Assembly (NCBI GenBank): GCA_002307175.1
Contig: DBTS01000105.1
Coordinates: 12,430 to 58,522 of the forward strand
Direction: 5' to 3'
DNA length: 46,093 nt
Source of the DNA: Rhodocyclaceae bacterium UBA1310
Lineage (GTDB): Bacteria > Pseudomonadota > Gammaproteobacteria > Burkholderiales > Rhodocyclaceae
In this document: in pieces, positions 23,065 to 31,890 of the stretch
Layout of the letters: each line of letters starts with the position of its first letter
How positions within the stretch are numbered: the first letter of the stretch is position 1
Notes under the pieces: model-generated
Told to the model about the DNA's origin: nothing
The model's input: only the letters and a program-made list of their open reading frames with translations
Database searches by the model: none
Program-made: the position numbers and the translations under genes

Positions 23065-24741
23065 TCAGTTGTTGGCGTTCATCCATTGTGCCGCTGTGAG
23101 GCTCACCGTGCCGGCGCCCGCATAGTTCGTCAGCAGGGTGGGCAGATCGGTGGCCGCATGCAGGTTCAGCGGGGTGGGTGGCGTGCCGTTGTGCCAGGAA
23201 AAGGTGATCGGCGTGGCCTGGATGGGGCCGAGCGAGCTTCCTGTGTCGGTACTGGCGCCGGCCCAGTACATCCAGGTGCCGAGGGTGTCGGTGTAGGTGC
23301 CTTGTGGTGAAGCCATGTAAGCACTGTCGCTGCCGCTGAGCAGTTCATGGCGTGTGCCGGTTGCCACGATGCCGCCGGTGTAGCTGCTGCAGGTGTTGTC
23401 GGTGCATTGCTGGTTGTTGCGCAGCGGGGTCTGGACGCCCTTGTAGAAGCTGTTGGTCACCTGCACCATACCGCCTTCGGTCGAGATCGAGCCGTTCGAG
23501 GTGATGCCAAAGTGATAGGTGGCATCTCCGGTATCCGGATTCACCTTGGCCTTGAGCGTGGCGTTGGCCGCAACGATGGCGTCGTACCACTGCTTGATGA
23601 CGCGTGCGTTGGAGGCATCGGCATACAGGTTGAACACCTGCACGTCGCCCGAGCGCAGGCGCGGCATGCGATCCTGCAGATCCTGGTACAGATCGTGGTG
23701 CAGGGTGACGGTGTAGCCTGTTTTCTCGCCCAGACTGGTGGCACCAATGAGGTGGCCCTTTTTCTGCGTGGAGGCAATCTGGATGATCTGGGCCTCGGTC
23801 AGGTAGTTGCGCAGGAATTTGTACATTGTGTTTCCCGAGCTGCCGGTGGTGGCTGCCATGGCTTCGAGCGCGTCAAACTGTGCCTTGATGAAAGCCCCGC
23901 CGCTGCTGTCGCCGGGCAGGCTCTTGCTCCACGAGATGGTGATGCCGTTGGCGGCCTGGGTGGCTGCTGTAGTGGAGCCGACGATACTCGCGCCCTTCTT
24001 GATGTCGACGATGCCGTCGTAGACTTTGTAGAAGGTGCAGTGGTCGATCCAGATGCCGCCCGTGGCTGAGCTGGTGTCACCGATGGTGATGTAGTCCCAG
24101 TCGTTGGTGTCGTAGTTGCCCTTGGTGTCTTCGTCCCACTCCCACATTTCATCGAACTTGAGGTTGCGGATGATGAGGTTCGACCCTGTCTTGATGTTCA
24201 GTTCGGCGTGCTTGATAGTGGCGCCATTCTTCGAGTAGATCGTCAGTCCGGCAAAGTTCTGGATGGTGATCTTGCTTACCCCCGAGGTCTTCAGTGTGGG
24301 GTGTTCCAGTGCGGTGGCGTTGGCCGTGAAGAAGCTGTAGGTGGATTCCACTGTGCTGCCGCCGACTTCGGTGTAACCCAGATTCAGATCGTTGGCGATT
24401 TCAATCACTTTTACCGCGCCGGACTTTACCTTGCTGATGGCAGCCAGGAATTCCAGCGGCGTGGTGACCTTGGCATAGGTGCTGGCAGTTTCGCTGATCA
24501 CACCGCCGCCAGTGACGCCGGCCACTTTGGCGTAGCCATCCACGTTGTAAAGCGCTGCACTGATGCTGCTGCTGGATGAGGAGGATGTGGCTGTTGTCGC
24601 CAGTGATACAGCGCCCGCTGTTGTGCTGCTGCTGGAGCTGGTGTCGCTACTGCCTCCGCCTCCGCCGCCGCAGGCGGCGAGGGTGGTGCTCAGTATGATT
24701 GCGAGGCTGATTGGTTTCAGTCTGCTTTGAAAGCACTGCAT
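23065..24741 (-). CDS. Lipoprotein pectate lyase, polysaccharide lyase family 1
   Basis: This encodes 558 residues. The lipobox TTLAAC puts the lipidated cysteine at residue 24, followed by a Gly6 run and a Ser/Thr-rich linker to about residue 75. The catalytic domain is a parallel beta-helix of PL1. WIDHCTF with D233, and DGIVD with D242/D246, supply Ca2+ ligands. HHDLYQDLQDRMPRLR (R358, R361) is the catalytic-arginine region, followed by VQVFNLY. It cleaves polygalacturonate by beta-elimination, and lipidation suggests it acts on the cell surface or in the periplasm. ATG 24741 has a strong AAGGAGAC upstream; the frame extends to 24924 without support. It has a dedicated terminator and a possible CRP site upstream. 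Confidence 0.93.
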   Translation of the reverse strand: MQCFQSRLKPISLAIILSTTLAACGGGGGGSSDTSSSSSTTAGAVSLATTATSSSSSSSISAALYNVDGYAKVAGVTGGGVISETASTYAKVTTPLEFLAAISKVKSGAVKVIEIANDLNLGYTEVGGSTVESTYSFFTANATALEHPTLKTSGVSKITIQNFAGLTIYSKNGATIKHAELNIKTGSNLIIRNLKFDEMWEWDEDTKGNYDTNDWDYITIGDTSSATGGIWIDHCTFYKVYDGIVDIKKGASIVGSTTAATQAANGITISWSKSLPGDSSGGAFIKAQFDALEAMAATTGSSGNTMYKFLRNYLTEAQIIQIASTQKKGHLIGATSLGEKTGYTVTLHHDLYQDLQDRMPRLRSGDVQVFNLYADASNARVIKQWYDAIVAANATLKAKVNPDTGDATYHFGITSNGSISTEGGMVQVTNSFYKGVQTPLRNNQQCTDNTCSSYTGGIVATGTRHELLSGSDSAYMASPQGTYTDTLGTWMYWAGASTDTGSSLGPIQATPITFSWHNGTPPTPLNLHAATDLPTLLTNYAGAGTVSLTAAQWMNANN

Positions 24742-25311
24742 GTTTGTCTCCTTAGGCTCTTTTGTTTTTACCGCTATAAAAACCTGCCCGAATGTCCGAG
24801 AAAAAGCCGGAAGCAGGGCGCATGTTCTGCATGGTGCCGTGCTGATAGCTTTTGCTGCGGACTCCGAACAGATTCTTCGAACCTGTCCATTCCCGTGCTG
24901 CCCGATGGCGTGCTGGTGTTGCAAGTGCTAAAGCTGCAGTTGCTCTACCCGCCAGTCTTGAGTGTGAACAGAGTCAAAGTCTTATTCCGGTTTGCTTGGT
25001 GCGCAATTTTTAATCATTCCGAAGCGGATTTGCATATGCATGGCGAAAAAATACGACAGACGGTTGTCTCAGAGAACCAGAAAATTTCTTTTGATTTCAC
25101 GTAGATGGAATACTGGTGTGCTTCTTCGGTGATGTCGTTGTGCGGCATCCATGCCCGTAGGGCACTATGTGTTTTTGGGGAAAAAACAACACCACCTGGA
25201 TTTTGGCCTGGTGAATTTTCACCCCTTTGCAGCGATTGCAACGTTTAAAGACTTTTGCGCGTGAACTGCCGGGCAGGTGTTTGGCGTTGGTGCGTGAAGG
25301 AGGAGCGTGGC
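24742..25311. other. Intergenic region between divergent pectate lyase and hydrolase genes
   Basis: About 570 bases without a supported gene. It includes a CRP-like site (24963-24978) and an AT-rich stretch around 25000-25030, so it is the likely home of both divergent promoters. Short open frames here have no protein character. Confidence 0.45.
24963..24978. promoter_or_regulatory. Candidate CRP-binding site upstream of pectate lyase
   Basis: TGTGAACAGAGTCAAA matches the CRP consensus TGTGA-N6-TCACA at nine of ten positions. It lies 221 bases upstream of the pectate lyase ATG. Pectate lyase genes in enterobacteria are CRP-activated, which makes the site plausible, although it is far from the start. 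Confidence 0.35.
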
Positions 25312-26973
25312 GTGCGATTGAATACCTGGCTGACGATTCTGCTTGCTGCCTCTCTGCTGCCGTCTGCGCGGGCGGAGACGGCTCTCTGGCAGCTGGCTTC
25401 AGAGCGGGCCGGAGTGAGCCTGCCGGTGCTGGTGGAGCAGGGCGACGCCCCCGTACGCGGGGTACTGATCTCGCTGGAAACAGGTAATGGGCAGAAGCTG
25501 CTGCGGCCCAGGCGCGGGGTGCCGGGCTATGGCGAGCCGGATTCGCCAGTGGCGCGCAACCGGGCAAGCCTTGTCGCGATGGGGGTTGTGGTGCTGACAC
25601 CAGGACTGCCATCAGATCTGCCCAAGGGGTTCCCGGTGGATTGGCGCCTGGGGGCAGATCATCGCGCTGATCTGCTGGACGTGGTGCGCGAGGCGCACAC
25701 ACGTTTTCCAGGTGTTCCGGTGGTGGTGCATGGCTATCAGACGGGGGCTTCTTCTGCATTGAATCTGGCTGAAGCACGCGCCGAAGGCGTGGATGGCTAT
25801 GTCATCACGGCAGGGGCCTTGCAACTGCACCGCAGCGATGTGCTTGAGCGCATCCGCAGCCGTGGCCTTGTGATCCAGCCGGTAAGCCATAACTGCATGC
25901 TGCTGGCGAACGTGGAGGCGCGCGAGGTGGCTGCTGCGGCCCATTGGCAGTACCTGCCCGTGGGGGACTCCGCTGCCGATGCTGCCGAAACCTGCCTGCC
26001 GGGCTCACGCGCAGGGCTTGCGGCGCATGACGAAGCGTTCGCGACTGCGCTTGCCCGGTGGATCACTGCTGGCGCAGTACCTGCCACGCTGGGGCAGGAA
26101 GCCCCTGCAGTTGCCTATCAGGAGCGCGTGTTCATGATCCCCGGTGCTCGGTGGGGGCTCTTCGGGCGTGAGCGTATCGAACTGAGTGTGCTCACGCCAT
26201 CGGGCGAGGGGCCATTCCCGCTGGTGATCTACAACCATGGCGACATCCCGCCGCAGAGTGCCAATATTACCCGGCAGGCGCGTTACCGCGACATGTACGT
26301 GGCAGATGTTTTTTTGAGCCTTGGGTTTGCCGTAGTCATGCCGGCCCGGCCCGGTGTGGGGAGGTCGGAAGGGCGCTATGAGCAGTATCAGGGGGCAGGG
26401 GGAATCTATCTGGGGCCTGCCACCGGATTGCTGCAAAAGGGTCGTGACCAGCTTGCCGAGGGGCTGGCGGCACTTGATTTTCTGCGCACTTTGCCCGAAG
26501 TGGATGCTACCCGTGTGGTGATGGCAGGGCAGTCTGCCGGGGGCTTTGCGGTGAGCTGCCTGGGCGGGGAGGTGCCACCAGCGCCATGGCTCAAAGCGGT
26601 GGTCAATTTCTCCGGCGGGCGTACTGATGGCATCCGCGATCATCTGAATGCCGGCATGGTGAGTGCCTTTGCTTATCTGGGGCGCACCAGCCGCGTGCCC
26701 TCGCTATGGATTTTTGCCGAGCATGATAGCCGCTACAGCGTTGAAACCATCCGTGCCAGTTACGCGGCATTTACCGGGGCGGGCGGCGTGGCCAGCCTGC
26801 ACCTGTATCCGCCAATCAAGGGGGACGGGCATTTCATTTATCATCAACCACAGATTTGGCGCGAGGATCTGCGTCAGTTTCTCGCGGTGCAGGGGCTCAC
26901 TGCTGTGCCGCCGTTTCCGGCGCCGCCTGTACCGGCTGAGCATGCAGAGGAAGCCTCGCAGGAAAATGGCTGA
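25312..26973 (+). CDS. Secreted protein with two alpha/beta-hydrolase-like domains
   Basis: This encodes 553 residues starting at GTG 25312, which has AAGGAGG eight bases upstream; the TTG further upstream is not supported. A signal peptide ends around SARA. Residues 20-255 form an alpha/beta-hydrolase-like domain whose elbow reads VHGYQTGAS, and it has no clear triad. Residues 265-535 form a second domain with IYNHGD (oxyanion), nucleophile S408 in GQSAGG, D in FAEHDSRY and H in KGDGHFIYH. The second domain looks like an active dienelactone-hydrolase or peptidase-like esterase. The N-terminal half may be a degenerate duplicate. The substrate is unknown. It sits beside the divergent pectate lyase, so deacetylation of plant polymers is a guess. 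Confidence 0.75.
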   Translation: MRLNTWLTILLAASLLPSARAETALWQLASERAGVSLPVLVEQGDAPVRGVLISLETGNGQKLLRPRRGVPGYGEPDSPVARNRASLVAMGVVVLTPGLPSDLPKGFPVDWRLGADHRADLLDVVREAHTRFPGVPVVVHGYQTGASSALNLAEARAEGVDGYVITAGALQLHRSDVLERIRSRGLVIQPVSHNCMLLANVEAREVAAAAHWQYLPVGDSAADAAETCLPGSRAGLAAHDEAFATALARWITAGAVPATLGQEAPAVAYQERVFMIPGARWGLFGRERIELSVLTPSGEGPFPLVIYNHGDIPPQSANITRQARYRDMYVADVFLSLGFAVVMPARPGVGRSEGRYEQYQGAGGIYLGPATGLLQKGRDQLAEGLAALDFLRTLPEVDATRVVMAGQSAGGFAVSCLGGEVPPAPWLKAVVNFSGGRTDGIRDHLNAGMVSAFAYLGRTSRVPSLWIFAEHDSRYSVETIRASYAAFTGAGGVASLHLYPPIKGDGHFIYHQPQIWREDLRQFLAVQGLTAVPPFPAPPVPAEHAEEASQENG

Positions 26974-27277
26974 GTTCTGGAAGCGCCTCCTGACCCTGTT
27001 AATGGAGAAAAGCGAAATTGCGCCGATTGAGCCTCCGCCCGGAGGGCGCAAACATAAGATATCGGACGATTCAATGTCAGCACTGATTCATGTGGCATTA
27101 TCCGATTACCACAATGACCATGCGTCGGAAGGCGCTACGCTTTTCCCACCTACGCTCTGGGCATGGACAGACGTCTTTCGTAGGTGGTGTCTGGAGTGCA
27201 GCGACGACACTCCATTACCCACTACCTTTACCGCAGCCTTGTGTCACGTCAGGATTGGTTGTGCCGGAGTCCCGTAG
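26966..27277 (+). CDS. Possible small ORF overlapping the hydrolase stop
   Basis: The ATG overlaps the end of the upstream gene and CAGGAAA precedes it. The first 50 residues (MAEFWKRLLTLLMEKSE, then PPPGGRKHKISDDSM) look like a plausible peptide. After that the frame runs into a palindromic dispersed repeat (27119-27154) and the end of the convergent glycosyltransferase gene. It may be a fragment or chance frame. Confidence 0.25.
   Translation: MAEFWKRLLTLLMEKSEIAPIEPPPGGRKHKISDDSMSALIHVALSDYHNDHASEGATLFPPTLWAWTDVFRRWCLECSDDTPLPTTFTAALCHVRIGCAGVP
27119..27154. repeat. Dispersed repeat family 2, copy 1
   Basis: Read on the minus strand this is CGTAGGTGGGAAAAGCGTAG followed by CGCCTTCCGACGCATG. 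It matches 42478-42515 and, in the other orientation, 42695-42730. The arms are partly self-complementary, as in REP-like elements. Confidence 0.7.
27192..27214. terminator. Stem-loop downstream of the GT9 gene
   Basis: The arms TGGAGTG and CACTCCA surround a 9-base loop, 30 bases beyond the minus-strand stop. No T tract was seen, so its role as a terminator is weak. Confidence 0.3.
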
Positions 27278-28335
27278 CGCTGGCGTGCCACGGCCAAAAA
27301 GTGTTCGAGGATAAGATCCTGCGGGATGGAGTCCATCACATCGTCGGTGTACAGCGTCTGTAGCCGGCTGCCGGGTAGCAGGCGCCATTCCGGGCGCAGC
27401 TTGGAGAACAGGCACAGCCCTGGTTTGCCAAGCGCCTCTGCAATGTGCATGAGGCCACCATCTGGTGCAAGAAACAGCTCCCCACGGTCGATGATCCGCA
27501 CTGCCTGCGTCAGCGAGGGCTGGTTAAGCTGCACGTCACAGTGTCTGGCAAGAAATTCCGGGCGGAAAGCGGCCAGATCCCGGTGGGCGTTTTTGCCTGC
27601 ACCGGTCAGGGTGAAGCGCAGTGGGGGCCAGGAGGCGTCCCAGGCGCCTGTGATGCGTTCGAGGAGCGTCGGCCACTGATTGTAGTTGCGGCGTGAATCC
27701 TTGCTTCCGATCACCACCACCACACAGCCAGGCTGGTTGGCCGTGGCAGGCTCACGACAGCGTTCGCTGATGCGTAGGCGGAACATGGGCTCAATGGGCC
27801 GGCCGAGTAGTTGCCCGAGCCGGATCGCGGAGAATTCAGTGCGCGCAAAACGTTCGCCCTGCTGATGACCGATCATCGCGGCAAACGGGGTGGCAGGGTG
27901 CTGCAGTTTGAAGCGCAGCGCAGTCGGCCCTATCGAATGCAGAATGATAAAATCATAGTTGTGCGGGCAGTCCGAGCTTTTGCGATACACATGTGCGAAA
28001 CGGTTGTCACCCTCAAAGAGTTCAGCAGGTCCACGTGGCATGCACAGATCAAGCGTGATGTGACTCGGCAGCGCAAAGCGTTGCGAGAGATCCATGATCG
28101 GGTCGCCCAGCGTGGTCCAGTCGTAATACCAGAGCACCCGGCGCGCATTGGCAGGGATTTGCGCGCGCTGCAGGAATTTCTGTCCGCTTATCGCCAGCAG
28201 GGCTTCGCGCAGGTACACGCGCTTCATGATGCGGCTTCGTTCGGCGTCAGGGCGCAGATCGTGCTCTGTGTGTAATTCGTTGAGGTGGTCGCCGATACCG
28301 AGCGGGTTGTATACGGGGTGGGTCTTCCAGAACAT
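27244..28335 (-). CDS. Glycosyltransferase family 9 (heptosyltransferase-like)
   Basis: This encodes 363 residues of a GT-B fold. The C-terminal half carries the family signature: IGSKDSRRNYNQWP, LTGAGKNAHRD, then FLAPDGGLMHIAEALGKPGLCLFS and the ADP-sugar-binding WRLLPGS region. The N-terminal half has RRVLWYYDWTTLGDPIMDLS, a variant of the GDxLL motif, and IGHQQGERFAR. Family 9 enzymes add heptose or other sugars to lipopolysaccharide core. The gene is not in an LPS cluster here, so the acceptor is unknown. GTG 28350 is an alternative start; ATG 28335 gives the better N-terminus. Confidence 0.82.
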   Translation of the reverse strand: MFWKTHPVYNPLGIGDHLNELHTEHDLRPDAERSRIMKRVYLREALLAISGQKFLQRAQIPANARRVLWYYDWTTLGDPIMDLSQRFALPSHITLDLCMPRGPAELFEGDNRFAHVYRKSSDCPHNYDFIILHSIGPTALRFKLQHPATPFAAMIGHQQGERFARTEFSAIRLGQLLGRPIEPMFRLRISERCREPATANQPGCVVVVIGSKDSRRNYNQWPTLLERITGAWDASWPPLRFTLTGAGKNAHRDLAAFRPEFLARHCDVQLNQPSLTQAVRIIDRGELFLAPDGGLMHIAEALGKPGLCLFSKLRPEWRLLPGSRLQTLYTDDVMDSIPQDLILEHFLAVARQRYGTPAQPILT

Positions 28336-28597
28336 CTTTTCAGGCGTCACTACGGGTCGTGGTATCCGCGTGCAGCGGAATCAGCAGTGCGCCGGCCTGC
28401 CACCACCCGTGCCGGGACAGACTTCTCTGATTGTCCCAAATTTTGATGCCTTCTGCCAAGCCAAGCTTGTCACAAAAGGTACTAAACAGGGATGAAGATG
28501 CATGGAGAGGGGCATGAGGGGAGTGAGGTAGAATGTTAACGGCCATCTGAAACTGATGCCTTGATTGTTTCGCCGTCTATTCTTCTGCCTTTATCCT

Positions 28598-29089
28598 ATG
28601 CCCACGCCGAACTTCCGTCTCGCCGCTCCTGCTGATCTGGCCATCTGTCACCGCATCGAAAGCACCGCCTATGAAGGCGATGAAGCCGCCAGCGAGGCGC
28701 GTATTGCCAAACGTATCGCGCAGTATCCGCAAGGCTTTCTGGTCATGGAACTGGAGGGCGAAGTCATCGGCTTTATCAATAGTGGTTGTGCCTGGGAAGT
28801 CGTGATGTCTGCTGAGGAATTCAAGGAACTTGTCGGCCACGATGCCGCCGCGCCCAACGTGGTGATCATGTCTGTGGTGCTTGATCCTGCGCAGCAGGGC
28901 AAGGGCTACGCTTCGCTGCTGATGCGTGAATTCGTTACGCGCATGTGCACGGCAGGCAAGCGTAGCATTCACCTGATGTGCAAGCAGCGCCACATTGCGC
29001 TCTACGAAAAGTTTGGCTATCGCTATGTGAAGCCATCAGCCTCGGACCATGGCGGCATGGCGTGGCACGAAATGGTGCTGGTGCTGTAG
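28598..29089 (+). CDS. GNAT-family N-acetyltransferase
   Basis: This encodes 163 residues. The acetyl-CoA site is visible in VVLDPAQQGKGYASLLM (R/Q-x-x-G-x-G/A type). Preceding strands include QGFLVMELEGEVIGFI, and a C-terminal KQRHIALYEKFGYRYV matches the last helix-strand. The CAWEVVMSAEEFKELVGHD insert is typical of the arylalkylamine-acetyltransferase-like subgroup, suggesting an amine substrate. ATG 28598 aligns with the family start. No ribosome site is evident, and translation could be leaderless. Confidence 0.88.
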   Translation: MPTPNFRLAAPADLAICHRIESTAYEGDEAASEARIAKRIAQYPQGFLVMELEGEVIGFINSGCAWEVVMSAEEFKELVGHDAAAPNVVIMSVVLDPAQQGKGYASLLMREFVTRMCTAGKRSIHLMCKQRHIALYEKFGYRYVKPSASDHGGMAWHEMVLVL

Positions 29090-29132
29090 GGAGGTGATGT
29101 CATGTGAGAGGCGGTGTAGCTCCTGCACGGCC

Positions 29133-30179
29133 CTAGTGCAACAGCGGCCAGACTTCCAGGCCCAGCATCACTACGCCGAGGCAGGCACCGCGCAAGAAAT
29201 TCAGGTTTGAAAACTGGCGCTGTGCTGTCATTGGTCGGGCGAGCAGCAGGCCCATCACGATGCCACCGAGCAGCCCGCCGATGTGTGCAGCGTTGTCGAT
29301 GCCAGTCGGCAACATGCCGATCAGGAGGTTGTAAGCAATGAACGGACCGGTACTCCTGCGATGTTCGCGCATCAGCGAACGGGGCACGCCATTGCGTGGG
29401 TTGAGTACATAAACCAGCAGTGCGCCAAACACGCCGAAGATGGCCCCCGAGGCGCCAGCACTGTTGATGTTGGGGTGTACCAGCAGACTGGAGATGCTGC
29501 CTGCTAACCCGGCAAAGAGGTAGAGCAGCAGAAAATCGGCACTGCCATAGAGGCGTTCGACGAGTCGGCCTGTCTGGTAGAACGCAAACATGTTGAAGGC
29601 CAGATGCACGATGCCGAAATGGATGAAGGTGCTCGTCAGCAGCCGCCACCATTCCCCGCCTAGCGTCAAGGGGCCGTAGTTGGTGCCCCACTGCACGGCC
29701 AGTCTGCCATCGCTGTATATCAGCCCGACACCGCCGATGACCATTGCTATGAACACCAGGATATTGATGCCCACCAGAATCGGCGTCACGGGGGCATGCG
29801 GGCTGGCCTGCCTGATGCGGCCCGAAAATTCGGCTGTTTCGGTGAGACTCTGCGCAAAAGCCTCGGACTGTTGGGGCGGGAGGTGCTGCAGCAGGGTGAG
29901 CGCGGTGTCCTCATCGTCAAGTTTAAACCCCAGCTCGATCTGTTTGCCGACAGGATGGTCGAGCTTGAAGCAGACCTGCCGGCCCCGGGCAACGGCATCA
30001 TAGATGTCGGCGAGCGCAATCTCGACACGCATCGGCGCGCCGAACCAGAACATGCGATGCCGACGACCTTCGACGATCAGTCGCTCTGCGTCAATGCTCA
30101 GTGTGCCCTTGCCATAGAGGCAACCGCTACGTTGTTCGCCGGGCTGAAAGAAGCAGCCCTGAAAAGTTTTCGGGGTCAT
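29133..30179 (-). CDS. Rhomboid-family intramembrane serine protease
   Basis: This encodes 348 residues. The first 125 form a soluble domain with a PH-like, beta-rich pattern. Six or so membrane helices follow. The catalytic dyad is S244 in GASGAIFG and H299 in NAAHIGGLLGG. The HFGIVHLAFNMFA segment is the conserved helix-2 motif. Rhomboids cut single-pass membrane proteins within the bilayer. The soluble N-terminal domain is longer than in E. coli GlpG and may regulate access. It converges with the GNAT gene at its 3' end and is followed upstream by a small conserved-looking hypothetical. Confidence 0.9.
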   Translation of the reverse strand: MTPKTFQGCFFQPGEQRSGCLYGKGTLSIDAERLIVEGRRHRMFWFGAPMRVEIALADIYDAVARGRQVCFKLDHPVGKQIELGFKLDDEDTALTLLQHLPPQQSEAFAQSLTETAEFSGRIRQASPHAPVTPILVGINILVFIAMVIGGVGLIYSDGRLAVQWGTNYGPLTLGGEWWRLLTSTFIHFGIVHLAFNMFAFYQTGRLVERLYGSADFLLLYLFAGLAGSISSLLVHPNINSAGASGAIFGVFGALLVYVLNPRNGVPRSLMREHRRSTGPFIAYNLLIGMLPTGIDNAAHIGGLLGGIVMGLLLARPMTAQRQFSNLNFLRGACLGVVMLGLEVWPLLH

Positions 30180-30264
30180 GATTGGATTGAGAAGATGCGA
30201 TGAACAGCGTCAGGTTGGCTTCGCTTGGCGAGATTTTGGCGGGCGACTGGCGGGAGTAGGGGGC

Positions 30265-30570
30265 TTAGGGGGCGGGCGTCTTGCGTGTTTCCTGCGCGGC
30301 TGACAGCCCCCGCTGCTCTGTTGCCTGCAGGGCTTCTTCGCCCGCTTCGGTGGCAGGGTCTGTTTTTGGGAATCCGGGCGGCAGTTCCAGGTGCAGGTGT
30401 TCTGGCCACGCGTTTCCGGCCTGCTGCGGGGATAGTGGCGGGGTCTTCGGGGAGGTGTTCTTACTGCCCTTGGTCTGACCCTGCGCATACCTTTTCCACT
30501 CGCGCACCTTGTCGTTGTAAGTGCCGATGCTGTCGAGAACGGCGATCATGTCCTGCAGAAGTCGATCCAC
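30265..30570 (-). CDS. Small hypothetical protein, Pro/Lys-rich
   Basis: This encodes about 101 residues from GTG 30570, or 94 from ATG 30549. The N-terminus (LLQDMIAVLDSIGTYND, then REWKRYAQGQ) is amphipathic and well-formed. The remainder is rich in Pro, Lys and Thr (KNTSPKTPPLSPQQ) and is probably disordered. Its promoter would lie in the 170-bp gap to the divergent oxidoreductase. The family is unknown, and it could be a chance frame. Confidence 0.45.
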   Translation of the reverse strand: MDRLLQDMIAVLDSIGTYNDKVREWKRYAQGQTKGSKNTSPKTPPLSPQQAGNAWPEHLHLELPPGFPKTDPATEAGEEALQATEQRGLSAAQETRKTPAP

Positions 30571-30742
30571 GAGGTCTCTGTGGTGCTATGGGTTGTGGCG
30601 TATTATGCCAGATGGCAGCTGTAGGCTTGGTGCCTTTGGGCGGATTTAGAATCCGCATCCTGACGCATTGTGTTCCGCAAAGGGCGACAATGTGCTGCCA
30701 TGCCTGCCTGGGCATGCCTGATCAACGCAAAGGAGTTTGCCG

Positions 30743-31807
30743 ATGAACCCTGTTTCTCTTCTTCAAGGCCCTATAGGTTTTGGTATCGTCGGCCTGGGCT
30801 CGATTGCCCACACCCATGCCGAGGCTATTCGCGCGCTGGAACATAGCCATAACGTGCACCTGGTGGGCGTGCTGGGGCGCTCGGCCGAGAAGACACAGGC
30901 CTTTGCTGAAAAGCATCATGTGCCGTTCTATACCACCGAAGCAGCAGCGTTTTTCGATCACCCCGATATCCACGCTGTGTGCATCATGACCCCCAGCGGT
31001 GCCCATCTGGAGCCTGCCTTGCAGGCAATCCGTTCAGGCCGCCATCTGGTGGTGGAAAAGCCGCTTGAAATCACGCTTGCCCGCGTTGATGAAATGCTCA
31101 CGGCAGCCGGGAAGGCCGGCGTTCTGGTGGCGGGGATCTTTCAGGCGCGCTACGCGCCCGGCGTGCAAAAGCTCAAGCAGGCGCTTGATTCCGGGCGCTT
31201 CGGGCGGCTCTCCCTATGCAGTGCCGCGGTGAAATGGCACCGCAGCGCCGAGTACTACCAGGGCTGGAAAGGCACACTGGCCCTTGATGGCGGCGGCGCG
31301 CTGATGAACCAGGCGATTCATGCAGTCGATCTGTTGCAGTATCTGGCGGGTATGCCGACAGATGTGTTCGGCTGGAAAACCCGCTGTGTGCATCAGGGTA
31401 TCGAGGCTGAGGATACGGTGAGCGCCAGCCTGCGCTTTGCACACGGTGCGCTGGGCAGCATTGAGGCCACTACCGCCGCATGGCCCGGCTGGGCGCGGCG
31501 CATCGAAATTTGTGGAGAGTTTGGTTCGGCTTCGCTGGAAGACGAAATAATCGCACATTGGGAATTTCGTGATTCTCGCACCGAGGATGCCGAAGTGCTT
31601 GCCGGCCCCAAAGCTCCCGCTGGCGCGCATACGCCGCAGATCGGCTTCGGTGGACATCAGCGCCAGATTGAGGATCTGGTGCATGCCTTGCGCACCGGGG
31701 AAGTGCTGCAGGTGGATGGGCGTGCGGCACGCAATGCTGTGGAAATCGTTTGTGCGGTGTACCAGTCTGCCGCCAGCGGGCTGCCTGTGCATTTGCCGTC
31801 GGTGTGA
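30743..31807 (+). CDS. Gfo/Idh/MocA-family NAD(P)-dependent oxidoreductase
   Basis: This encodes 354 residues. The N-terminal Rossmann domain starts GFGIVGLGSIAHTHAEAI. The conserved EKPLE motif follows at about residue 100, with the substrate domain after it (GGGALMNQAIHAVDLLQYL, a variant of the G-G-G-x3-D-x2-H-x2-D motif). These enzymes oxidise or reduce sugars, inositols or related compounds. ATG 30743 has AAAGGAG seven bases upstream, which excludes the TTG at 30737. It is 83 bp before the kinase-like gene but not obviously co-functional. The substrate is unknown. Confidence 0.88.
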   Translation: MNPVSLLQGPIGFGIVGLGSIAHTHAEAIRALEHSHNVHLVGVLGRSAEKTQAFAEKHHVPFYTTEAAAFFDHPDIHAVCIMTPSGAHLEPALQAIRSGRHLVVEKPLEITLARVDEMLTAAGKAGVLVAGIFQARYAPGVQKLKQALDSGRFGRLSLCSAAVKWHRSAEYYQGWKGTLALDGGGALMNQAIHAVDLLQYLAGMPTDVFGWKTRCVHQGIEAEDTVSASLRFAHGALGSIEATTAAWPGWARRIEICGEFGSASLEDEIIAHWEFRDSRTEDAEVLAGPKAPAGAHTPQIGFGGHQRQIEDLVHALRTGEVLQVDGRAARNAVEIVCAVYQSAASGLPVHLPSV

Positions 31808-31890
31808 TTCTCCGGCCGGTCCTGGGGTGTGCCTCGCGTTGGCTGCCGTGATAAGGTGGATTCATGAATCATGGTAGGAAAGCGGTAGAC

